Shown here in pieces: positions 7,664 to 14,816 of a stretch of 42,365 nt of DNA. Numbering within the stretch: position 1 is the stretch's first letter; each line of letters opens with the position of its first letter. The position numbers were made by a program, and so were the translations under genes. The stretch comes from JANMES01 sp038229715 (GTDB lineage: Bacteria > Planctomycetota > Phycisphaerae > Tepidisphaerales > Tepidisphaeraceae): contig JBBROD010000038.1 in assembly GCA_038229715.1 (NCBI GenBank), positions 1-42,365 of the forward strand, in the 5' to 3' direction. The notes beneath the pieces are model-generated. The model made no database searches. It saw nothing but the letters and a program-made list of their open reading frames with translations, and was not told the DNA's origin.

Positions 7664-8458
7664 TCAAAGCTTATTCAGCGCGGCGTCCAGCGTCGCCTTG
7701 ATCCGCTTCTTCTCGATCTCCGGGTCGACGCGTTGGATGTACTCGACCGCAGCGAGGTCGTCGCCCCGTTTGCGGTTCTGACGCGGCTCCATCGCTTCGA
7801 TAAGGATCGCCTCCAGCGCAGGGATGATCGTAGCCGCCTTGTAGTTATCGGGAAGCGATCCGAGTTGTCCTGCCTCAGATACAGGGAGCAGTCCGAACCA
7901 CGAGAATCGATCCCATCGCGTCGACATCCGATCGAATGTGTGCTCGAAGAGACGCCGGCCGATAGGCCGGTCGGTTGACCGGCCGACGTAGATCACCTCG
8001 CGCCCGTCGTAAAGCAGATAGATTCCCAACTGCTTGTTGAAGTCGACGGGCGTCGCGCCGATCTCCTGCATGCCGAGCAACTTCGGAGTTGCGATCCACT
8101 CCACAGCATCCCGTCGCCAGAACACGCCGAACGACGTAACGATTTCGTATTGCTCCTCCGTCTCCACCGATTCGACGACGTCCGGCGTAAGCTTGGGCGG
8201 AACGATGGTAACCCCTGGCGCCGGCCCGCGCAGCGCAAACGCGCCCTTTGCCACCCGGACATACGGCGACGCGGCACCCTGGTGCTTGATCGAATTGGCG
8301 AGTTGCGCGTTTACAGTGGCTGCGGGCGTGGCGCCGAGCGACTTACGGAGTGCTTGCGCGATGATGCGCTCGGTGATTTCCTAGTAGTGCAGCGGTGTTG
8401 CGGATGCGCCCAAAACCTTTGTGATTGCTTTCGGCCACGTCAGTTCTTCCTGTGCCAT
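7664..8458 (-). pseudogene. HARE-HTH / GIY-YIG nuclease-like gene broken by an in-frame TAG
   Basis: From ATG 8458 the frame reads 'MAQEELTWPKAITKVLGASA', then a TAG at 8383-8381. It continues in the same frame as 'EITERIIAQALRKSLGAT' and 'NSIKHQGAASPYVRVAKGAF'. This is the pattern of the HARE-HTH domain found in restriction-associated proteins. From about residue 130 it has 'GIYLLYDGREVIYVGRS', the GIY and YVG signature of GIY-YIG nucleases, followed by 'RRLFEHTFDRMSTRWDRFSW'. A single C-to-T change (CAG to TAG) would explain the stop. A GTG at 8254 could restart translation of the nuclease part alone (196 residues). It follows a truncated DNA methyltransferase on the same strand, so the pair looks like a decayed restriction-modification locus. 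Confidence 0.8.
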
Positions 8459-8742
8459 GCGGGTGGGTGCTCCGTGTTGGAAGTAATGGTAGGCAAAATG
8501 CTGGCGTGGCGGTCCTCGAAGGCCCGCTTTTCCTTCGTCTCGCCCCAGAAGACTTCATAGTTGCGATTGGAGTTGAACGGCGGATCGATGTAGATCAGAT
8601 CGACGCAGGCATCGGGCAGGTGGCTGAGTTGTTCGAGGTTGTCGCCGCAATAGACGACGCGGGTATCCAGCAGGGCCGACGGACGGCCGGACGCGGTGGG
8701 AGTTTGCTGAGCGGTGGTTTTGCCCGGCCCCTTCTTCGCCAT
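8440..8742 (-). pseudogene. DNA methyltransferase, N-terminal fragment
   Basis: The 100-residue frame contains 'VVYCGDNLEQLSHLPDACVD' and 'LIYIDPPFNSNRNYEVFWGE', the DPPF catalytic motif IV region of N4-cytosine/N6-adenine methyltransferases. After 'AFEDRHAS' the family similarity stops and about 19 unrelated residues lead to TGA at 8440. Full-length members are several times longer, so most of the gene, including the AdoMet-binding FxGxG motif, is missing. The break lies just before the start of the HARE/GIY-YIG gene, which suggests one internal deletion joining the two. ATG 8742 is the best start; in-frame alternatives exist at 8760 and 8778. Confidence 0.8.
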
Positions 8743-8796
8743 GGGGTGAACGATAATCATTCGTAGCAGGCGGGGCAACTAACCGATCATAGATAT

Positions 8797-9219
8797 ATGC
8801 TCGCCCTCTCCATTCGCCAGCCGTACGCCGAGTTGATCCTGCGGGGGGTTAAGCGGATCGAGTATCGCAGCCGGGCGACGAAGATCGTTGGGGAGCGGTT
8901 TTACATCTATGCGAGCAAGGGCGGGGGATGGCGGAATTCTGTCACTCAGCCGTCTCCCGAGGGGAGACGGCCGTGGTCGATCGATTTATCGACAAAGGAC
9001 GATCCGCCGGCGTGGATGCTGGTACTGGCCGATGCGCTGATTCTCGGTGATCTGCCGACGGGGGTGATCGTCGGGAGTGCCGTCATCGAACGGGTGACGC
9101 CGCCCGATCCTGCGGACGGACATGGATTATTCCACTGGCACTTGGCCGGCGTGGAACGAATCAAGACGCTGCGGAAGCCCAAAGGGCATCCGCAGCCGGT
9201 GTGGTGGCGGCCGTTCTGA
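8797..9219 (+). CDS. ASCH-domain protein
   Basis: A 140-residue protein opening with 'MLALSIRQPYAELILRGVKR' and 'IEYRSRATKIVGERFYIYAS', the N-terminal signature of ASCH-domain proteins. This PUA-like fold is thought to bind RNA or modified nucleic acids. The C-terminal 'LFHWHLAGVERIKTLRKPKG' and 'PQPVWW' fit the end of the domain, so this copy appears complete. A 9-bp palindrome (8950-8970) encodes 'QPSPEGRRP' in the middle of the gene. It is divergent from the methyltransferase fragment, so it may have belonged to the same defence-type locus. Two broken copies of the same gene occur at 25400-25490 and 26058-26370. Confidence 0.85.
   Translation: MLALSIRQPYAELILRGVKRIEYRSRATKIVGERFYIYASKGGGWRNSVTQPSPEGRRPWSIDLSTKDDPPAWMLVLADALILGDLPTGVIVGSAVIERVTPPDPADGHGLFHWHLAGVERIKTLRKPKGHPQPVWWRPF
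8950..8970. repeat. Short perfect palindrome inside the ASCH gene
   Basis: A 9-bp stem (8950-8958 with 8962-8970) with a 3-nt loop lies in frame within the coding sequence. It falls in a stretch with no counterpart in the broken copy at 26058, suggesting a small insertion. Confidence 0.6.
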
Positions 9220-9378
9220 TCGGGGCGGGTTGGGCTATTGCACTTCATGTTTTTGTACAGCACCTAAGCCGACATTCCCATTCAGTTTTCGTCGCGAATT
9301 CAGGAGACGACAGCCCGGCCGATGAATAGCGGCCTCTGCTGGCATTATCCGGCAACTTCATTCAAGATAGGTGGACCC

Positions 9379-10587
9379 ATGAATGCAGTCGTCTCGGACA
9401 AGCCGTACGTTCCCGTTCCGCCCTACCACGGCACGATTTGGCCGCGGGCGCTCAATTGGTATTTCCCTCGGTATCTCCGCCGACGATACGGCACGACGAA
9501 GGTGGAAATCGTCGGGGCGGGCAAGCTTCGGTCGTCGATCGTCGCGGGGCACGGGGTGTTGATCGCGCCTAACCATTGCCGCGATGAAGACCCGTTTATC
9601 CTCAGCGCGCTCGCGCGCGAGGTGAGTCAGCCGGTATTTGTGGTGGCCAGCGCTCATCTGTTTATGGGCAACAAGCTGCAGGCGTTTCTGCTCCGCCGGG
9701 CGGGGGCGTTTTCGATTTATCGCGAGGGGATGGACAAGCAAGCGGTTCAGACGTCGATCGAGATTCTGGAAACCGCCGAGCGGCCGCTGGTGATTTTCCC
9801 GGAAGGACACATCTCGCGCACCAACGACCGTCTCACGCCGATGCTTGAAGGCACCGCGCTGATCGCGCGGCAGGCGGCCAAGAAGCGGGCCAAGGACGGG
9901 AAAAAGGTCGTCGTGCATCCGGTGGCGGTGCGGTATTCCTTCCCGTTCGACATCGACGCGGCGGCGGCGAAGATGCTCGACGTGATCGAAACCCGTTTGA
10001 CCTGGCGGCCGAGCCGTGATCTGCCGGTCTACGGGCGGATTCGGAAAGTCGGCGCGGGATTGCTGGCGCTGAAGGAACTTCAATACCTCGGCCACACTCA
10101 GGAAGGCTCGGTCCCGCAGCGGATTGGGAAGCTGATCGACGCCCTGCTCTCGCCGATGGAAAGCGAGTGGACGAACGCCAACGCCGACGGCCACGTTGTT
10201 GCCCGGGTGAAGCGGCTGCGATCGGCGATTTTGCCCGACCTGATTAAAGGCGATCTCGACGAAGCCGAGATCGCCCGCCGCTGGCGACTGCTGGAGGACG
10301 CGACGCTGGCGCAGCAGCTTTATCACTATCCGCCGGACTACGTGACCGATCACGCCCCCAAGGCCCGCCTTATCGAAACCATCGAGCGGTTCGAGGAAGA
10401 CCTCACCGGCGAAGTCACCGTACACGGCCCGGTGGAAGCGAAGATTACCGTCGGCGACGCAATCGAAGTCAGCACCGGCCGAGAGGCGCGCGGCGAGGCC
10501 GATCCGCTGATGACCGCGATCGACGCTCAACTCCGCACCATGCTCGGTCTCCCAGCCGAAGCGGCGAGAGAAGGACCGACACCATGA
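9379..10587 (+). CDS. plsC: 1-acyl-sn-glycerol-3-phosphate acyltransferase family protein (PlsC-like)
   Basis: A 402-residue membrane-associated acyltransferase that probably moves an acyl group onto lysophosphatidic acid or a related lipid. The catalytic NHx4D motif appears as 'NHCRDED', followed by 'AGAFSIYREGMDKQAV' and the 'FPEGHISR' substrate-binding block. The family core is about 200-250 residues. Here a further 180 residues follow ('LDEAEIARRWRLLEDATLAQ' and 'IETIERFEEDLTG' are recognisable stretches), a long C-terminal extension of unknown role. I chose ATG 9379, with 'aggtgga' about six bases upstream. The gene overlaps the next by four bases (ATGA), which implies translational coupling with the PAP2-like phosphatase. 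The symbol is given by family, not proven specificity. Confidence 0.85.
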   Translation: MNAVVSDKPYVPVPPYHGTIWPRALNWYFPRYLRRRYGTTKVEIVGAGKLRSSIVAGHGVLIAPNHCRDEDPFILSALAREVSQPVFVVASAHLFMGNKLQAFLLRRAGAFSIYREGMDKQAVQTSIEILETAERPLVIFPEGHISRTNDRLTPMLEGTALIARQAAKKRAKDGKKVVVHPVAVRYSFPFDIDAAAAKMLDVIETRLTWRPSRDLPVYGRIRKVGAGLLALKELQYLGHTQEGSVPQRIGKLIDALLSPMESEWTNANADGHVVARVKRLRSAILPDLIKGDLDEAEIARRWRLLEDATLAQQLYHYPPDYVTDHAPKARLIETIERFEEDLTGEVTVHGPVEAKITVGDAIEVSTGREARGEADPLMTAIDAQLRTMLGLPAEAAREGPTP

Positions 10588-11279
10588 TGACGATGGTGAT
10601 GATGCTCGCTGCGTGGGACATCGCCCCCTGGCCGGTCGTCGGCGTGCGCGTGGGGATTGTGGTGCTGGGCATTATCCTCTGGTTCTGGAGTCAAAAAGTT
10701 CTTAGCAAGCGCGTGCCGAAGGTGGCGTACGAAGTCCCGCTGACCGACGGCATTCATGTGCTGACGGCGCGGTTCCACAAGCGCTACGCCACCAACGTGG
10801 CGGCGGGCAATCGGCTGCTGATTTTCTCTTCACTTGTGATCGATCTGCTGGGCGCTTACCTGATGGGCGCTGCCATCTTCGGGCAAACGTTTCGGCCGTT
10901 CCTCGGGCTGACGATGGTGTTTGCGCTACGCCAAATCTGCCAGATGCTCTGCCCGTTGCCAGCGCCGGCGGGAATGGTCTGGCGATACCCGGGCGTGCCG
11001 GCAATCCTCGTCACGTACGGGACGGCCAACGACCTGTTCTTTTCCGGCCATACCGCGATCGCCGTCTACGGTGCCGCGACATTGGCCGGGCACTGGGGGC
11101 CGTGGGGATTGGCGCTCGGGCTGGCGATCGCGCTCTTCGAGGCCGTGACCGTCTTGCTGCTTCGCGCCCATTACACGATGGATGTGTTCACCGGGATTAT
11201 CTGTGCCCTCTGGGTCTACTCGCTCGGCGGCACGATCGCGCCGGTGGTGGACGCAGCCATCCGCCATTGGGTGGGTTGA
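10584..11279 (+). CDS. PAP2-like / sphingomyelin-synthase-like membrane phosphatase
   Basis: A 231-residue membrane protein with about five hydrophobic segments. The C-terminal half holds 'NDLFFSGHTAIAVYGAATLA' and 'LRAHYTMDVFTGIICALWVY'. The paired 'SGHT' and 'HYTMDV' histidine motifs are those of PAP2-type lipid phosphatases, in the subtype related to sphingomyelin synthases. It probably hydrolyses or transfers a phospho-headgroup on a lipid at the membrane. Its start overlaps the stop of the upstream acyltransferase, and a lipase follows 32 bases downstream, suggesting a lipid-remodelling operon. The exact substrate cannot be read from sequence. Confidence 0.82.
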   Translation: MMTMVMMLAAWDIAPWPVVGVRVGIVVLGIILWFWSQKVLSKRVPKVAYEVPLTDGIHVLTARFHKRYATNVAAGNRLLIFSSLVIDLLGAYLMGAAIFGQTFRPFLGLTMVFALRQICQMLCPLPAPAGMVWRYPGVPAILVTYGTANDLFFSGHTAIAVYGAATLAGHWGPWGLALGLAIALFEAVTVLLLRAHYTMDVFTGIICALWVYSLGGTIAPVVDAAIRHWVG

Positions 11280-11311
11280 TCGTCGCCACGTCGGAGGTTG
11301 AAATACCGTCT

Positions 11312-12199
11312 ATGACGTTGCCGTTTTCCCCGGATGATAGAGGCTTCAACCAAGCCAACGCGCTCTACCTCGCGCACGCATCCGACATTGCCTACCACCG
11401 CTCCCCCGCCGCCGCCGCCCGCGAACGGCTGGGATTGACCACCATTGCGTTTCGATCCAAGGTCACGCGCACCCGCGGGTTCCTCGGCGTTTGCGACACG
11501 CATGCGGTGCTGGCGTTTCGCGGATCGGATCCGGTGACGCTCCCCAACTGGCTGACCGATGCAGTCGTTCGACTCGTCGAGCGCAAGGAGTATGACGGCA
11601 AAGTTCATCTGGGCTTTAGTTCCGTGCTCAAACGCTCGTGGGGCAAGGTCGAACAGATTCTGGAGCAGGCGCAGGACAAGCCGCTGTTCCTCACCGGGCA
11701 TTCGATGGGCGGAGCGCTGGCGGTGCTTACTGCCTGCCGGCTGGCGAAAAACGGTCGCACGCCGGTGGCGACGTACACGTTCGGTGCGCCGCGCGTCGGC
11801 GATCTACGGTTTTGCGAAAACTACGCGTTGACGACCTTCCGCGTCGTCAATCGGCTAGATCTCGTGCCGGAAATGCCTCTGCTTTCCGTGAATAAAATGC
11901 TGCCTGCAAAGCCTCGCTTCACGCGCGGCAAACTACTGGCGAAACTCAAGACTAAAACCGAGCGGCTGCCGTGTTACGGGCATGTGAAGACGTTCGTTTA
12001 CATCGACATGGACGGACAAATCATGACCGATCCCGAGGTCGAGCCGTGGCACGCCCACGCGGTCAGACGCGCAATCTCCACGCGCGGCAAGAGTTTTCTG
12101 GAAGGGCTGACGGATCACCTGATCTCCAAATACATCCGCGGCCTTGAGGGCCGGCCCACCCGCAAGCCCTCCCGCGCCCGCCGGCGGAATCGGGAATGA
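11312..12199 (+). CDS. Lipase, class 3 (alpha/beta hydrolase)
   Basis: A 295-residue protein with the class 3 lipase pattern: 'AVLAFRGSDPVTLPNWLTDA' (oxyanion region), 'VHLGFSSVL', the nucleophile elbow 'LFLTGHSMGGALAVLTA', 'TYTFGAPRVGD', and 'VVNRLDLVPEMP' carrying the likely catalytic Asp. 'CYGHVKTFVYID' and 'HAHAVRRA' near the C-terminus supply candidate catalytic histidines. No signal peptide is seen, so it probably acts in the cytoplasm or at the inner membrane. The C-terminus is strongly basic. It is the third gene of the acyltransferase/phosphatase group. Confidence 0.9.
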   Translation: MTLPFSPDDRGFNQANALYLAHASDIAYHRSPAAAARERLGLTTIAFRSKVTRTRGFLGVCDTHAVLAFRGSDPVTLPNWLTDAVVRLVERKEYDGKVHLGFSSVLKRSWGKVEQILEQAQDKPLFLTGHSMGGALAVLTACRLAKNGRTPVATYTFGAPRVGDLRFCENYALTTFRVVNRLDLVPEMPLLSVNKMLPAKPRFTRGKLLAKLKTKTERLPCYGHVKTFVYIDMDGQIMTDPEVEPWHAHAVRRAISTRGKSFLEGLTDHLISKYIRGLEGRPTRKPSRARRRNRE

Positions 12200-12319
12200 C
12201 GTTCATTTAGCCACGAATCCGAACTGTTGAAAGAATCGTCCGATCGGCCGACATGGGGACAAACGCTCGCAACTTTCCCCAATACTTGCGTCAACTCTTT
12301 TCGTTTCCTCACTTCTCCC

Positions 12320-12325
12320 TATAAT
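12320..12325 (+). promoter_or_regulatory. Candidate -10 box upstream of lpxC-fabZ
   Basis: A perfect TATAAT lies 17 bases before the ATG at 12342. No good -35 box is present at the usual 16-18 spacing, although TTGCGT occurs about 28 bases upstream. It would imply a very short leader. Confidence 0.3.
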
Positions 12326-12341
12326 CGTCCCCTACGTCGTG

Positions 12342-13655
12342 ATGCATAAACAGCGAACCATCTCCCGCGAAGCCACCGTAACCGGCCCCGGTTTGTTTAC
12401 CGGGGAGGAAACGACGGTTGTCTTTGTGCCCAGCCAGGCCAACAGCGGCATTACGTTTATTCGCGAGTTTGATGGCAAAGTCGCCACGATCCCGGCGGTG
12501 ATGGAAAACATGCTTGAGCGGCCGCGGCATACCTGCTTGCGGAATGGGACGCTGCGGGTGGAGACGATCGAACACTGCATGGCAGCGCTCGCGGGGCTGG
12601 GGATTGATAACGCCGCCGTCCGGGTCATCGGCGGGCCTACCGGCGAACTGCCCGGAGGCGATGGGTCGAGCGAGCCGTTCGTCAATGCACTGGTGGAAGC
12701 CGGCACGGTGGAACTGGCGGAGGAACAATCGCCGCTGATCATCAAGCGGCCGATCCAACTGACGCGGGACGATGCATCGATCGCCGCGCTGCCGGGCCCG
12801 ACGGATCGGCTGGAAGTCATCTATAACTTTGAAGGCCCCGCCCCGCTCGGCCGGCAGACGTTCAGCTTTCATCTCGGCGAGGACGATTTCGTCAAAACGA
12901 TCGCGCCGGCCCGCAGCTTTATCTTTGAAAGCGAGGTCGAGTCGATCCAGGCCCGCGGGTTCGGCAAGCACCTGACGGCCAAGGACTTTTTGGTCATCGG
13001 CCCGGATGGCCCGGTCAGCAACGCCTTCCGATTCGCAGACGAATGTGCCCGCCATAAAGTGCTGGATCTGATCGGCGATCTGTATCTCGTCGGCCGGCCG
13101 GTGTACGGGCGGATTATCGCGCACAAATCCGGGCACGTGCTGAACCACATGCTGGCCAAGCGGCTGCTGGAGCAGCAGAATCAGACGTCGCGCGAATTGG
13201 CGTTTACCCGCGAGGCCGCGCTCGATATCCGCAAGATCCAGCGCATCCTGCCGCACCGATACCCGATGCTGCTGGTCGACCGCGTTTTGGAACTCGACGG
13301 CGATACCCGCGCGGTGGGCATTAAGAATGTGACGTTCAACGACATCTTTTTCCAAGGCCATTACCCCGGCACGCCCATCATGCCCGGCGTGCTGATCGTC
13401 GAGGCGCTCGCCCAGTTAGGCGGCTTACTTTTGAGCCAGAAACTGGAGCACACGGGCAAGCTTGCGGTTCTATTGAGTATGGATAAGGTTAAGATGCGTC
13501 AGCCCGTCACGCCCGGCGACCAGCTGATTCTGGAAGCTGTCACCGTCCGGGTCAAGAGCCGCACGGGGCATGTGCGCTGTAAAGCGTTCGTACAAGACAA
13601 GTTGGCGTGTGAGGCCGACATTAAATTCATGTTGGTCGATGCGGAACCTGTATAG
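12342..13655 (+). CDS. lpxC-fabZ: Bifunctional UDP-3-O-acyl-GlcNAc deacetylase / 3-hydroxyacyl-ACP dehydratase (LpxC-FabZ fusion)
   Basis: This 437-residue fusion joins the committed step of lipid A synthesis to a fatty-acid dehydratase. LpxC spans about residues 1-280. Its zinc ligands are H78 in 'ETIEHCMAALAGLG' and H238/D242 in 'CARHKVLDLIGDLYL', and 'HKSGH' near 261 holds the active-site His. FabZ spans about 297-437, with 'ILPHRYPMLLVDRV' (H305) and 'GHYPGTPIMPGVLIVEALAQ' (H340, E354). This fusion is known from Bacteroidetes, Chlorobi and Planctomycetes. I chose ATG 12342 over the preceding GTG. lpxA follows after a palindromic repeat, so they may be co-transcribed. Confidence 0.97.
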   Translation: MHKQRTISREATVTGPGLFTGEETTVVFVPSQANSGITFIREFDGKVATIPAVMENMLERPRHTCLRNGTLRVETIEHCMAALAGLGIDNAAVRVIGGPTGELPGGDGSSEPFVNALVEAGTVELAEEQSPLIIKRPIQLTRDDASIAALPGPTDRLEVIYNFEGPAPLGRQTFSFHLGEDDFVKTIAPARSFIFESEVESIQARGFGKHLTAKDFLVIGPDGPVSNAFRFADECARHKVLDLIGDLYLVGRPVYGRIIAHKSGHVLNHMLAKRLLEQQNQTSRELAFTREAALDIRKIQRILPHRYPMLLVDRVLELDGDTRAVGIKNVTFNDIFFQGHYPGTPIMPGVLIVEALAQLGGLLLSQKLEHTGKLAVLLSMDKVKMRQPVTPGDQLILEAVTVRVKSRTGHVRCKAFVQDKLACEADIKFMLVDAEPV

Positions 13656-13658
13656 GAA

Positions 13659-13754
13659 AGGACTGAGGACTAAGGACTTAGGACTTAGAACTTGGGACTT
13701 ACTTAAAGACGCGAACTGCATTTTCTAAGTCCTGAGTCCTTAGTCCTCAGTCCT
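13659..13754. repeat. Long inverted repeat between lpxC-fabZ and lpxA
   Basis: Thirty-nt arms 13659-13688 and 13725-13754 match with a single mismatch around a 36-nt loop. The arms consist of a seven-base 'aggactt/aggactg'-type motif repeated. It starts four bases after the lpxC-fabZ stop and ends nine bases before the lpxA start. The stem could attenuate or stabilise the message between the two genes. Confidence 0.9.
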
Positions 13755-13763
13755 GATTTGAGC

Positions 13764-14564
13764 ATGGCGAAAATTTCCCCATTATCTGTGATCGAACCCG
13801 GTGCCGAGATCGGCGAGGATGTGGAGATCGGGCCGTTCTGCGTCATCGGCGAGAACGCCAAGCTCGGGGCGCGCTGCAAGCTTTACAATAATGTCACGAT
13901 CATGGGGCACACCACCATTGGTGAGGGAAACACCATGTTCCCCAACGTGGTGCTCGGTGCCCCGCCGCAGGATAAGAAGTACAAAGGTGCGCCCACCCGG
14001 CTGGAGATCGGCAACGGCAATCTCTTTCACGAGGCGTTTACTGCACACCTCGGTACGGAAAAAGGGACGGGCATTACGCGCATCGGCGATAACGGGCTGT
14101 TCATGGTCAACACCCACATCGGGCATGACGCGCAGATCGGCAATAACTGTATCTTCGCGAACAACGTGATGATCGCCGGCCATACGGTCGTCGGCGATAC
14201 GGTGAATCTCGCCGGTTGCGTGGGCATCCACCACTTCTGCTCGGTGGGGAGTTTTGCTTACATCGGCGCGTACTCCCGAATTACGCACGACGCCCCGCCG
14301 TTCTGTAAAACCGACGGCCACGATCTGGTCCGCGGGCTGAATGCGGTCGGCCTGGCGCGGAACGGTTTCAGCACCGAAGACATTGACGCGCTGGAGGAAG
14401 CTTACAAGAAGCTCTTCCGTCGCGAGAAGCCGTTCGCCATCGCCGTTGCGGAGTTTGAGACGCAGAACGGCATCAACCCGCATGTAAAGCACCTGATCGA
14501 ATTCCTGCGTCGCCGCGATCAAGGCCGGCATGGGCGTTATCTCGAAAGTACGCGGCCGAAGTAG
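13764..14564 (+). CDS. lpxA: Acyl-ACP--UDP-N-acetylglucosamine O-acyltransferase
   Basis: A 266-residue left-handed beta-helix enzyme catalysing the first step of lipid A synthesis. Hexapeptide repeats run from about residue 10 ('SVIEPGAEIGEDVEIGPFCV') to 190. The catalytic-histidine region reads 'MVNTHIGHDAQIGNNCIFAN', matching LpxA. 'GLNAVGLARNGFS' and the C-terminal helices complete the fold. Start ATG 13764 was preferred to the TTG two codons upstream. It lies between lpxC-fabZ and an oxidoreductase gene that may modify the same sugar nucleotide. Confidence 0.96.
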   Translation: MAKISPLSVIEPGAEIGEDVEIGPFCVIGENAKLGARCKLYNNVTIMGHTTIGEGNTMFPNVVLGAPPQDKKYKGAPTRLEIGNGNLFHEAFTAHLGTEKGTGITRIGDNGLFMVNTHIGHDAQIGNNCIFANNVMIAGHTVVGDTVNLAGCVGIHHFCSVGSFAYIGAYSRITHDAPPFCKTDGHDLVRGLNAVGLARNGFSTEDIDALEEAYKKLFRREKPFAIAVAEFETQNGINPHVKHLIEFLRRRDQGRHGRYLESTRPK

Positions 14565-14644
14565 GATTTACATTTTAACTAAGTACCGTCATCCAGCCGA
14601 CTCGGGCGGTGAGCAATTCGAGGTAGCGTGTAAGCTCGGGATTC

Positions 14645-14725
14645 GTCATCCTGAGGTACTCCGAAGGATCTCGAATTGCGAGCGGCGATCGAAGTTCGAG
14701 ATCCTTCGGAGTACCTCAGGATGAC
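14645..14725. repeat. 81-bp palindromic repeat, copy 2
   Basis: This is the counterpart of 2510-2590, inserted in reverse orientation (its 27-nt centre matches the reverse complement of that of copy 1). The arms are perfect inverted repeats, and a base that differs from copy 1 is changed in both arms, which keeps the stem. It lies between lpxA and the oxidoreductase gene. Confidence 0.9.
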
Positions 14726-14766
14726 AACAAGCGGTCCTAATCACGCTGCGACAAAAGGCGCGTTGC

Positions 14767-14772
14767 TATAAT
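14767..14772 (+). promoter_or_regulatory. Candidate -10 box upstream of the Gfo/Idh/MocA gene
   Basis: A TATAAT sequence lies 44 bases before ATG 14817 and after the palindrome. The -35 position is weak. It would give the oxidoreductase gene its own promoter separate from lpxA. Confidence 0.25.
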
Positions 14773-14816
14773 CGCTTCATCCCTCGACGCTTGATTCCCG
14801 GGCGCGTTCTCCGAGA

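Noticed and set aside
12309..13361. Long minus-strand frame opposite lpxC-fabZ
   Set aside because: Antisense to a strongly supported gene, with no recognisable domains.
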